From assembly GCF_019204005.1 (NCBI RefSeq), contig NZ_JAGSPA010000001.1:744001-808000 (forward strand): 64,000 nt of DNA, given 5' to 3'. The stretch is from Pacificimonas pallii (GTDB lineage: Bacteria > Pseudomonadota > Alphaproteobacteria > Sphingomonadales > Sphingomonadaceae). The translations under genes were made by a program, and so were the position numbers. The notes below the pieces were generated by a model that had not been told where the DNA came from, did not search any database, and saw only the letters and a program-made list of their open reading frames with translations. Of this stretch, positions 1 through 8,231 are shown one piece after another. Positions within the stretch are counted from its first letter, which is position 1. Every line of letters begins with the position of its first letter.

Positions 1-484
1 CTTTCCTTATGAAATTATCGCAGGGATCGCCGCCTCTGGTGCGTGAGGAAAGCCCGACATGCAAGGCTGTTTTCGCCGATCACCCGTTCGCCGGTAGTTT
101 GGAATTCCGCCATCAGGCGGCCAAAGCCCTGTAGCCAGCCATATCATCGACAGATTTGTGCCAGACTGCATGATAGCGTCGATGCCATCGCCGTTCAGGT
201 CCTCAATCAGCGACTGGAAACGCGTCCAAATCAATTTCCGGGTGCGTAGCCAGCCCTTCGGCGTGCCGCTCGACATGCTGAACTGTTCAAGGCCGCAAAG
301 CCTGTTCACATACCTTCTGCACGCATCTCCGCATGCGTTTGCTTCCTGGCCACGGCGCGCCTAAGGTCAACGTCTTGTAACGTGGCGTCCTTGTAGAATT
401 GAGCATTTCGTCCGCGTAAGGGCGATACAGCGATGTCGGGGCGGGGGCTTGATGGCGTGCGTACAACAACTTTCATAAGCAGAT
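1..484 (-). pseudogene. Possible decayed Asp/Glu racemase or maleate-isomerase remnant; otherwise no gene
   Basis: No intact gene is visible in this stretch. On the minus strand, about 309 down to 7, a reading frame contains GIDAIMQSGTNLSMI. This resembles the segment around the second catalytic cysteine of the Asp/Glu racemase, maleate isomerase and arylmalonate decarboxylase superfamily, but here the cysteine position is serine. A neighbouring frame continues with a VIGENSLA-like stretch, as if frameshifted. The match is short and partly by eye, so this is a weak call. Positions 310-484 hold nothing I can assign, and no clear promoter or ribosome binding site for the following CHAT gene is visible. 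Confidence 0.22.
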
Positions 485-3202
485 GTGCGTCCTGGCGTGA
501 CTGATCGGCCGCGCCTTGTCGACTGGCGGATCGAGCTGGCACCGGGCAGCACGGCGGGGCCGGGCGGCGCGCGCTACGAAATAAGGACCAGTTACGCCGG
601 GAGCTCCGGCGGCCCTGCATATCGCGACCTGCCACCGATCGTGGATGTGGATCTGCCGGAACCATCGGCAGGTCAGCCGACGCGAAAATGGCGGCGGGCG
701 ACCTTTGGCATGAAATCCGAAGAGGTTATGTACAACGCCGCCAATCATGAGGCGCTGAAGTTGATCGGAGGGCCACTTTACAAGGCCCTGTTCACAGATG
801 CCAAGGACAATGATCTGGGCATCGCGCTTTATGCGCTGCTGGCCGACGAGGCGAAGCGTGTGCGAATCGACATTGACGTGTCAGCCGCACCAGAGCTGGC
901 ACGGGTGCCATGGGAAGCTTTCTATGTTCCCGACACGGACACGTTTCTGGCGACGGACACCCGCACGAACCTGATCCGCACCCTGAACCCGGACCGGGAA
1001 CGCGATCCGCCCGGCGCGGTCGAGGGTCAGCTGCGCATGCTGGTGATTGTGGCAAATCCCGCTGGCGACCTTGATACGAGTATCGAGCTTGAGCGTATCG
1101 AACGGCTGATCAACGCCCTCAAAACAGACGCCGCCCGCGATGAGATTGATTTGTTCGTGGTGCCCGAAGTCAATCGCAGCAATTTTCGCGATGCGCTGAA
1201 GCATCACAAGCCGCATCTGATCCACTTCATCGGGCACGGGGATTTTCGCACGGGCAAGGGCGTGATCAATTTCCACGCAGAGGACGACCCCCGACGGCCC
1301 GATCCGATTGAATCGGACGATCTCAGGACTTTCCTGCAAAATGCGCGGCCATGGCTCGTGGTATTGAACAGCTGCATGGGCGCGAGTTCCTCCATCAAGC
1401 AGCCTTATGGCGGTACGGCGCAGGAACTGGTGCGCATCGGCGTGCCATTTGTCGTGGCGATGCAGGCACCCATCTCGGACGAAGCGGCGATTTACTTCGC
1501 GCGGACACTCTATGCCGAGCTGACGGCGGGGACACCTGTGCCCATGGCCGTCACCGAGGGGCGAAAGGCACTGCGCACGCATCGCAGCGCGCTAGTGAAA
1601 GCAGAGCTGTGCACACCGGTCCTGTACGCGCCGTCAAAACCGCGCCTGAATGGTATTTCGCGGATCGCGCTTGCCGCCGCAGTTCCGCCTGTTCCGCGCG
1701 CAACCGGCCGGGGCGAAAGCGGAAGCGCCGCTTGGACCAAGCTGGTCTGGCCAGTCACGATTGGCGCAGTGGCGATAGCCGGAATTGTCGCCATGACGCT
1801 CACCAGCAGTAGTGATGACGTGCGCCCTTCCGCAGAAGTGGTGACGGATAGACCAGGGAAGGAAGACACGGACACTCTGGTTCCGGATTCGGAACCTGTC
1901 ATATTACCGCCGGACAGCGCCCCCATTGTCGATTCTCAACCTTTCATCGTCGCGCCGCCAGTTGACCGGACAGCTACCGGCACCCCCTATATCTCCGCGG
2001 AAACCCCGCCGCGATTGCACCCCGACGCTCCGGAATTCTCTGTGCCGAACCCGGATTTGACAACGGGCCCCGCCGGAATGATCGGAATGGTAATACATCC
2101 AGGAACACCGGCCACCATGAGCCGCGCCGCGCCTGTACCAGCTGAAATCGCCCAAGCTGCGGAGGGGCTTGCAGGCAACGAGCCGCCTGTTTTGCCGGTG
2201 GTTCCGGGGTCTCACGATCAAACCCAGCGGCCGCCGGTTGCGACGCTGACCCTGATCACCGCGGAAGATGCGCCTGCGGTGGTTACCGGCGGGGACGCGC
2301 TCCTCAATGTTCCGCGCGACTTACACATATTGCTGGTGCCGACCGCCGGTGTTTCGGGCGATGGTATGGCACAGCTATCGAAGGCGGTTTCCGAACAATA
2401 TGGGATCGAGATGGCGCATATCGATCATGCACGTATCGTGCCCGGCCCCCGAGACGCGCGGCATGGGGCAGCGGCCGCCGGCGATGTTCAGGTCTTTCTG
2501 CAGCCGCCGCTGGACCGCGATTATTATGTCGGCGCGGATGATTTCCCGCGCGCAACCTTCGCCATGGATTCCGCCGATCCGCGCGGCGGTCTGGAGCCGT
2601 TTGGCTGGCTGGCGCGCAACGCGATCGCGCATGGTCTGGCTGTGTCACTGGTCGGGACGACGGATGCCAGTGGTAGCGCCGCGTACAATCTGGAACTTGG
2701 TTGGGCGCGCGTCGAGGCCGTGCGCGACCGGCTTGCCACGCAATTGGGCGTACCCACGGCGTATATCAGCATTGCGAGCGCCGGGGAGACGCATGCGGCA
2801 GCGGCCTATAGCGCTGCGGAGGCGCGCGGTGTGCAAGGCGCGCTGGTGCTGCCGGGCGCGGAACATGTCGAATTTGCTTTTGACGAAGCCGAATTGACGG
2901 ATGCCGACCGCGCTACCGTGGATGACGTCGCGGATTGGGCCAAGCGCCATGAAGGCTTTCAGGTGATCGTCGCCGGGCACGCCGACCAGGTGGGGCCTGC
3001 CGACTATAATCTTGACCTGTCCCGTACGCGGGCGGGCGCGGCGCGCGATGCACTGGTGGCGCGGGGTGTCGCGGCAGATCAGATAATTGTGCGCGCGCAC
3101 GGCGAAAGCATGCCGCTGCCAATTGGCGAAGATGTCAGGGGTACCGATCGCCGGGTCGAGTTCAGGTTCTGGCCAGATACGGATTCAAAAAGCGGCGGTT
3201 GA
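485..3202 (+). CDS. CHAT-family caspase-like protease with TM helix and C-terminal OmpA-like domains
   Basis: 905 residues. Residues about 75-390 form a CHAT (caspase HetF-associated) peptidase domain, with the histidine in HFIGHGDF (H251) and the nucleophile in VLNSCMGA (C297). One hydrophobic segment, about 420-440, is followed by a Pro/Ser/Thr-rich linker to about 620. Two OmpA-like units follow: a weaker one near 715-755 and a full one at 822-899 with GHAD, YNLDLSRTRA and TDRRVEF, the pattern of peptidoglycan binding. The inferred topology is protease inside and OmpA unit in the periplasm. The start is a GTG just after an in-frame stop, with no good ribosome binding site, so an internal start near 710 or a truncated 5' end is possible. 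It leads a four-gene operon, 35 nt before the caspase-lipase gene. A role as envelope-linked sensor or protease is inference. Confidence 0.85.
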   Translation: MRPGVTDRPRLVDWRIELAPGSTAGPGGARYEIRTSYAGSSGGPAYRDLPPIVDVDLPEPSAGQPTRKWRRATFGMKSEEVMYNAANHEALKLIGGPLYKALFTDAKDNDLGIALYALLADEAKRVRIDIDVSAAPELARVPWEAFYVPDTDTFLATDTRTNLIRTLNPDRERDPPGAVEGQLRMLVIVANPAGDLDTSIELERIERLINALKTDAARDEIDLFVVPEVNRSNFRDALKHHKPHLIHFIGHGDFRTGKGVINFHAEDDPRRPDPIESDDLRTFLQNARPWLVVLNSCMGASSSIKQPYGGTAQELVRIGVPFVVAMQAPISDEAAIYFARTLYAELTAGTPVPMAVTEGRKALRTHRSALVKAELCTPVLYAPSKPRLNGISRIALAAAVPPVPRATGRGESGSAAWTKLVWPVTIGAVAIAGIVAMTLTSSSDDVRPSAEVVTDRPGKEDTDTLVPDSEPVILPPDSAPIVDSQPFIVAPPVDRTATGTPYISAETPPRLHPDAPEFSVPNPDLTTGPAGMIGMVIHPGTPATMSRAAPVPAEIAQAAEGLAGNEPPVLPVVPGSHDQTQRPPVATLTLITAEDAPAVVTGGDALLNVPRDLHILLVPTAGVSGDGMAQLSKAVSEQYGIEMAHIDHARIVPGPRDARHGAAAAGDVQVFLQPPLDRDYYVGADDFPRATFAMDSADPRGGLEPFGWLARNAIAHGLAVSLVGTTDASGSAAYNLELGWARVEAVRDRLATQLGVPTAYISIASAGETHAAAAYSAAEARGVQGALVLPGAEHVEFAFDEAELTDADRATVDDVADWAKRHEGFQVIVAGHADQVGPADYNLDLSRTRAGAARDALVARGVAADQIIVRAHGESMPLPIGEDVRGTDRRVEFRFWPDTDSKSGG

Positions 3203-3237
3203 TGCCGCATGGAAATGAAGAATTCTGAGGGGCGAAT

Positions 3238-6200
3238 ATGTCGAAAGTCTACGCATTGCTGGTGGGTATTAATGACTATCCCGCGAAGGTCGGCCGCCTG
3301 CAGGGCTGCGTCAATGATGTCGATAATGTCGAGGATTATCTGAAAGATGGCTTTGACGATCCCGCCATCATGATCCTGAAGGATCATGACGCGACCTATG
3401 ACAATGTGATCCGGGAATTCCGCAGTCATTTGGGACAGGCGGGAAAGGATGATATCGCCCTGTTCCAATATTGCGGTCACGGCGCACGCTCGACCTCGGC
3501 GATGGAGCTGCGCGCGTTCGACCGGGATAACCGCGATGAAGGACTGGTTTGCATCGACAGCCGCGACGGCGACAATTACGATCTGGCCGACAAGGAACTG
3601 GCGCTGCTGCTGCGGGAGCTTGCGGTGAAAGACCCGCACGTCGCCATGATCCTGGACTGCTGCCATTCGGGATCCGGTACACGTAACCTCGAAGACGGCC
3701 CAAGAGCCGGGATACGCACCACATCGGCCAATCTGAAGGGACGCCCGCTCGAGACATTTCTTGAGGGGCAGTTTGAGCAGATGCTGAAGCGCGGCGAGCC
3801 GCTAAGGATACCGGCGAGCCGCCACCTTCTGATGGCCGCGTGCGATCGTTCGCAAACCGCGAAGGAGGACCTCGACACGCATCGCGGCATCTTCACAACA
3901 TCGATGTTCGACGTACTGCGCAAGTCGCCCGAGGGCATCAGCTATGCCGACCTGTTCGTGCGCAGCCGCGCCGCCGTGCGTCAGTATATTCGCGACAAGC
4001 GGAAATCGCCGCAGGACCCGCAGTTCGAGGGCGTCGGTGGCTTTAACGCCTATACCGGTTTTCTGGGCCTCGCCGCGAAACGGCGCCGTCCGGCCTGGTC
4101 GATCGCAAATGTGAACGGCACGTGGAAAGCCGAATGCGGCGCGATCCACGGTGTGTCCGCTGACCCTGCAACGCCGGTTCGGTTTGCCGTTCATGATGAG
4201 GACAGCGATCTGGTTGTCGGCCATGCCCGCGCACTGCATGTCGGCGCGCAGACATGTGCCGTGGAACCCGATTTTGAGGCGGACCCTGCAAAACGCTACA
4301 TGGGCGAGATCACCAGCCTGCCGCAGGCACCGCTGCTCGTCGGCTTTTCCGGGGCTGAGGCCGTGCGCGCATCGCTGACGGCGGCGATCGAGGCGGATGT
4401 GATGCTGAATGTCGCGCTGGTCGATGGCGATGCGGGCGACGGTGTCAGCCTGACCGACGAAGACGGCGAGATCGTCCTGAGGAATGAAGCCGGGCGGAAG
4501 ATATCTTCCGTCCTGCAAAAGGGCTTGTCTGATGGCTGGGCGAAGCCGTTGCTGCAGATGCTGGCGCAAGTCTCGACATGGCGGAGAACCGCCGCGCTTG
4601 CCAATCCAAAACCCGCGCTTGATCCTGAGCTCGTGGACTTTCGCTTTGTCGAAGATGGCGCAGATACCGCTTTTCATGGCCCGGAAGTCACGCTGGAATA
4701 TCGCAAGACCGCGGGTGAGTGGAAGAACATCACCGGCAAGCTGGAACTCGCCAATCGCACGCAGCAGCCGCTGAATTTCCTGCTGCTGTATTTCAGCGAT
4801 GATTTTGGCGTGCAGATCCTCGCCAATGAGCAGGTCGCAGCGGGCGGCGAATATATGACGCTGACGGTGGGGACGGACAATCCTTCGCCAGAAGTTGCCT
4901 TTTCGCTGGATGATGGCGACGAGGCGCGCGAGCGGATCAAGCTGGTGCTGAGTACCGAGCGTATCGACGATTTCCAGCTGGCGCTCGATCCGATCAAACC
5001 ACGTGGCGCGGAACGCGGTTTTGGCAGCGCAAAAGAGCTGGGCGACGCCGGAAAGCCTGCGACCGACGACTGGTTCGTAAAGGACATGACCGTCCGGATC
5101 GTGCGCCGTGTGAATCAGATTGGCGCAGCGCCCGTGTCTTTGGCTGGCGGCGGCATCACCATCGAACCACATAGCAAGGTCAGCGCCAATCTGGCGGTGG
5201 GAACGATGCCCGATCCGGCCCGCGCGCTTGGCGACGAGGCGCGGCTGTTTGACCGGCTGGCAGGAACGGGACTGCGCCCGGCCACGTTCGGCGGCGAGCG
5301 TGGTGCGCCTGCCAACATGATTGAGCTATCGGGCATCGCGAATGCCCAGGCGCTGAAGGACGAGCCCATCCGCATGCGCTTTCATGCGGCGCTTGAGGAC
5401 GGCGAAATCATGGTGCCGCTGATCGATGATGGCCAGCATATTCTGCTGGCGGGTGATAGCTGGGTGGATGAAGCGGGCTCGGCGTGCCTCGAAATCAGCG
5501 AGGTGCACGAAAGCCTGATCGACCAGCGCAGCCTGGGCAGCGCGCTGAAGATGTACCTGTTCAAAACCTACCTTGGAAAAAAGGACGTGAACCGCCTGCG
5601 CGCGGCGGAATTCCGCGAGGACGGGACATACCGCTATTCCGCCGACAATATTCCGGCAAGGGTCGCTGCGGCAAACAACATCCTGCTGGTCGTGCACGGC
5701 ATTATCGGGGATACGACCGCCATGCTTGGCGGCGTTCAGGATGCCGCACTCAACGGCCGGTTCGATCTTGTGCTCAGCTATGATTATGAAAACCTGTCGA
5801 CGCCGATTGACGAGACGGCGGGACTGCTCGCGGCCGATCTTGCGGGCGCGGGCCTGACCGCGGACGACGGCAAGGCGCTGACCATCATGGCGCACAGTAT
5901 GGGCGGGCTCGTATCGCGCGTGTTCATTGAACAGCTGGGCGGCGCGGCTGTCGTCGATCATCTGGTGATGTGCGGCACACCGAATGCCGGATCCCCCTTT
6001 GGCCGTGTCGGGACAGCGCGAAAAATCCTGCAGGTGCTGGCGACGGTGGGCACCAATTTCGCGCCGCAATTCTGCGGGCCTGCGCTGATACTGTTGCAGC
6101 GGTCGAAGAAGCTGACGCCGACACTGGAGCAGATGTCGCCGGATTCGGAATTTATCGAAAGGCTGAATACAGGTGAGCAGCCCTCGACCCGCTATTCGAT

Positions 6201-6465
6201 CCTTGCGGGCGACATCGATGCCTATGATGCGCCGGCAGGAAGCGGCTTTGCCAAACTGCTGGTGAAGGCCGGGCGTGGACCTGCATTCGATGCCCTGTTC
6301 TCGGACAAGCGCAACGATATCGCTGTGGGCGTCGAAAGTATCCGCGCCGAGGCGGCGCGCCCCGCAGGACATGCGGTTCGCGGCGAGGTCGCCTGTCATC
6401 ATCTGAATTACTTCACGGCGCCTGCCGGTATCGCTGCGCTGACAGCGCTGGACTGGTCCCTGTGA
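3238..6465 (+). CDS. Caspase (peptidase C14) domain fused to alpha/beta-hydrolase (lipase-like)
   Basis: 1075 residues. The N-terminus (1-280) is a caspase/metacaspase-like fold with LLVGINDY, QYCGHGAR (H81) and LDCCHSG (nucleophile C142). The middle, about 290-800, has no family I recognise and looks beta-rich. The C-terminus (about 810-1075) is an alpha/beta-hydrolase of the PGAP1/DUF676 lipase type, with the oxyanion-region VVHGIIG (H820), nucleophile elbow AHSMGG (S887), acid in NDIAVG (D1027) and histidine in HHLNYF (1054/1055). All expected catalytic residues of both enzymes are present. The ATG follows a GAGGGG ribosome binding site. Its stop overlaps the next start (GTGA). A plausible reading is that the caspase end is activated by proteolysis or sensing and the lipase end attacks membrane lipid or thioesters. 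That is inference. Confidence 0.88.
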   Translation: MSKVYALLVGINDYPAKVGRLQGCVNDVDNVEDYLKDGFDDPAIMILKDHDATYDNVIREFRSHLGQAGKDDIALFQYCGHGARSTSAMELRAFDRDNRDEGLVCIDSRDGDNYDLADKELALLLRELAVKDPHVAMILDCCHSGSGTRNLEDGPRAGIRTTSANLKGRPLETFLEGQFEQMLKRGEPLRIPASRHLLMAACDRSQTAKEDLDTHRGIFTTSMFDVLRKSPEGISYADLFVRSRAAVRQYIRDKRKSPQDPQFEGVGGFNAYTGFLGLAAKRRRPAWSIANVNGTWKAECGAIHGVSADPATPVRFAVHDEDSDLVVGHARALHVGAQTCAVEPDFEADPAKRYMGEITSLPQAPLLVGFSGAEAVRASLTAAIEADVMLNVALVDGDAGDGVSLTDEDGEIVLRNEAGRKISSVLQKGLSDGWAKPLLQMLAQVSTWRRTAALANPKPALDPELVDFRFVEDGADTAFHGPEVTLEYRKTAGEWKNITGKLELANRTQQPLNFLLLYFSDDFGVQILANEQVAAGGEYMTLTVGTDNPSPEVAFSLDDGDEARERIKLVLSTERIDDFQLALDPIKPRGAERGFGSAKELGDAGKPATDDWFVKDMTVRIVRRVNQIGAAPVSLAGGGITIEPHSKVSANLAVGTMPDPARALGDEARLFDRLAGTGLRPATFGGERGAPANMIELSGIANAQALKDEPIRMRFHAALEDGEIMVPLIDDGQHILLAGDSWVDEAGSACLEISEVHESLIDQRSLGSALKMYLFKTYLGKKDVNRLRAAEFREDGTYRYSADNIPARVAAANNILLVVHGIIGDTTAMLGGVQDAALNGRFDLVLSYDYENLSTPIDETAGLLAADLAGAGLTADDGKALTIMAHSMGGLVSRVFIEQLGGAAVVDHLVMCGTPNAGSPFGRVGTARKILQVLATVGTNFAPQFCGPALILLQRSKKLTPTLEQMSPDSEFIERLNTGEQPSTRYSILAGDIDAYDAPAGSGFAKLLVKAGRGPAFDALFSDKRNDIAVGVESIRAEAARPAGHAVRGEVACHHLNYFTAPAGIAALTALDWSL

Positions 6466-8231
6466 GAGCCCCCGTCATCCTTATCGCGTCGGCAAACGAC
6501 CAAAGCGATTATCTCAGCATGCTGGCGGAAGAACGCAAGGCGATCGCCAATGCGCTGAGCGGTTTCGAAGATGACGGCTTCATCCGCGTGAAGGAGCGCG
6601 CCAATGCGGGCATTGATGACCTGTTCGAACAGTTCAACCGCTTCCGCGATCAGGTGGCGATCTTCCACTATGCCGGACATGCCGATGGAACCGCCTTGCA
6701 GCTGGAAAAACCGGGCGGCGGCAACGAGGCGGCGAAGGCCGGCGGTCTGGCGCAGATGCTTGGCATGTCGGAGGGACTGAAACTGGTCTTCCTGAACGGT
6801 TGCGCGACGAAGGATCAGGTGCGTGTGCTGATCGAAAATGGCGTACCGGCCGTGATCGCGACAGCCGCACCCGTCGACGATGGCCTGGCCACGAAATTCG
6901 CGAATGAGTTTTATCGCGCGCTCGCCGTCAAGAAATCCATCGGCGACGCGTTCAAATCAGCGAAAAATCTGATTGAAACCCAGCCTGGCGATACGCGGGT
7001 CGTCAAAGAATTCCGCGCTATGCATTGGGGCGGGGAATCCGAAGCCGCGATCGATCCGGCCGATACGTGGGGGATTTACACGCATCCGAATCATGAAAGC
7101 GTCCTGTCATGGGTGTTGCCCCGGCAGGCGGAGACAAATGTCATCATACGCGGCGCGGCGCAGAAGCAGGCGGCGGGGGTTGCGGTGAACACCGAGTTGA
7201 TCGAGCGGCTGTCAAATGCCGTCGCGCCCTTCAGTACGCAGCTGAAAATCATGATGATGGTTGCAAAAGAAGAGAACAAGCCGCCGGAAATACGGATCGT
7301 TCGCCAGATGGTCATGGATGCGTTTCCGGTTCCCGTCGGTCATCAGCTGCGCCGGCTTTTCAGCAATACGAATGTTGACGAAGCCAGGTTGAGGCAGCTT
7401 GTCGCGACATACGAAACGACGACCAAGATGATGGCCTTCATCATGCTGTCGCAGCTGTGGAATGCACGGCTGGAAAAGGCTGACCTGAATATCCCGGACG
7501 AGCAGGCAGCGATCCTTTCCCGGTTTCTGGCGATTGATGCCGGCAGTGAGGAAACGTTTGATTATCTGGCGGTCGTGCTGGCCGTGAATCATGTCCTCGT
7601 CACCAATGATATTGAACCGTTTCTTGCTGAGTGTGCCGATTTGGAAGAGGCGCTGCATGACGCGGAAAGCAGGGCCGCGCACAGCTTCATGAACGAAATG
7701 CGTTCGGAGCTTGCCGCGGGGGCGCCGCCCGCTGGAGAGATTGAGAGCTTCTGCGTTCAGGCGGAGACGCATCTTGCGGAAATCCTGTGCGATATGGCCT
7801 TCATCGTTCAGTATAAATTCGCGACGATCAAGGGGATCGATATCCTGCAGACGCGGCACCGGCCGCCGCAATTCCGCCACCTTCAGGTCATGCTGGACAA
7901 GGTAACGGCGGGCTTTGCCGACGAGCCGCGAATAAGAACGACATTCACCGACAATGATTCCGTGATCCTTATGAAGGATCTGGATGATGTGTCGGAATAT
8001 CTGAACATCAGCCCGTTCATTATCGATCAGAACGCGCTGACGGGGAATGAGAACAGCAAGCTGTTCTTCTTTCGTTATTATGATGCCGACGCGCGGGCGG
8101 TGCACTATCATTCTGTCGGCGATACGCCTGACAAGCTGGTGATTGCGGACGCGATGGAGGGCGACGACCCTGCGCTTTATATGTCAGTCCGCGAGCTGGT
8201 AGAGGAATTCAGGACGGAGCTGTCAAAATGA
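6462..8231 (+). CDS. CHAT-domain protease with helical C-terminal region
   Basis: 589 residues. The first 190 residues form a compact CHAT domain, with the histidine in FHYAGHAD (H73) and nucleophile in FLNGCAT (C114), followed by the usual IATAAPV strand. Residues about 225-420 look helical and resemble small adaptor or effector-associated regions, but I cannot name a family. The rest is unassigned. There is no signal peptide or membrane helix, so it is probably cytosolic. The start is a GTG that overlaps the upstream stop by 4 nt, and the end overlaps the NTPase start as ATGA. That indicates translational coupling and a stoichiometric partnership with the NTPase. CHAT proteases are caspase relatives that in other bacteria cleave partner proteins when released by a sensor. 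The partner here is unknown. Confidence 0.85.
   Translation: MRAPVILIASANDQSDYLSMLAEERKAIANALSGFEDDGFIRVKERANAGIDDLFEQFNRFRDQVAIFHYAGHADGTALQLEKPGGGNEAAKAGGLAQMLGMSEGLKLVFLNGCATKDQVRVLIENGVPAVIATAAPVDDGLATKFANEFYRALAVKKSIGDAFKSAKNLIETQPGDTRVVKEFRAMHWGGESEAAIDPADTWGIYTHPNHESVLSWVLPRQAETNVIIRGAAQKQAAGVAVNTELIERLSNAVAPFSTQLKIMMMVAKEENKPPEIRIVRQMVMDAFPVPVGHQLRRLFSNTNVDEARLRQLVATYETTTKMMAFIMLSQLWNARLEKADLNIPDEQAAILSRFLAIDAGSEETFDYLAVVLAVNHVLVTNDIEPFLAECADLEEALHDAESRAAHSFMNEMRSELAAGAPPAGEIESFCVQAETHLAEILCDMAFIVQYKFATIKGIDILQTRHRPPQFRHLQVMLDKVTAGFADEPRIRTTFTDNDSVILMKDLDDVSEYLNISPFIIDQNALTGNENSKLFFFRYYDADARAVHYHSVGDTPDKLVIADAMEGDDPALYMSVRELVEEFRTELSK

Noticed and set aside
3802-5172. Long open frame of 456 codons opposite the caspase-lipase gene
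   Set aside because: Antisense frame in high-GC DNA with no recognisable domain. The plus-strand gene has complete catalytic motifs.
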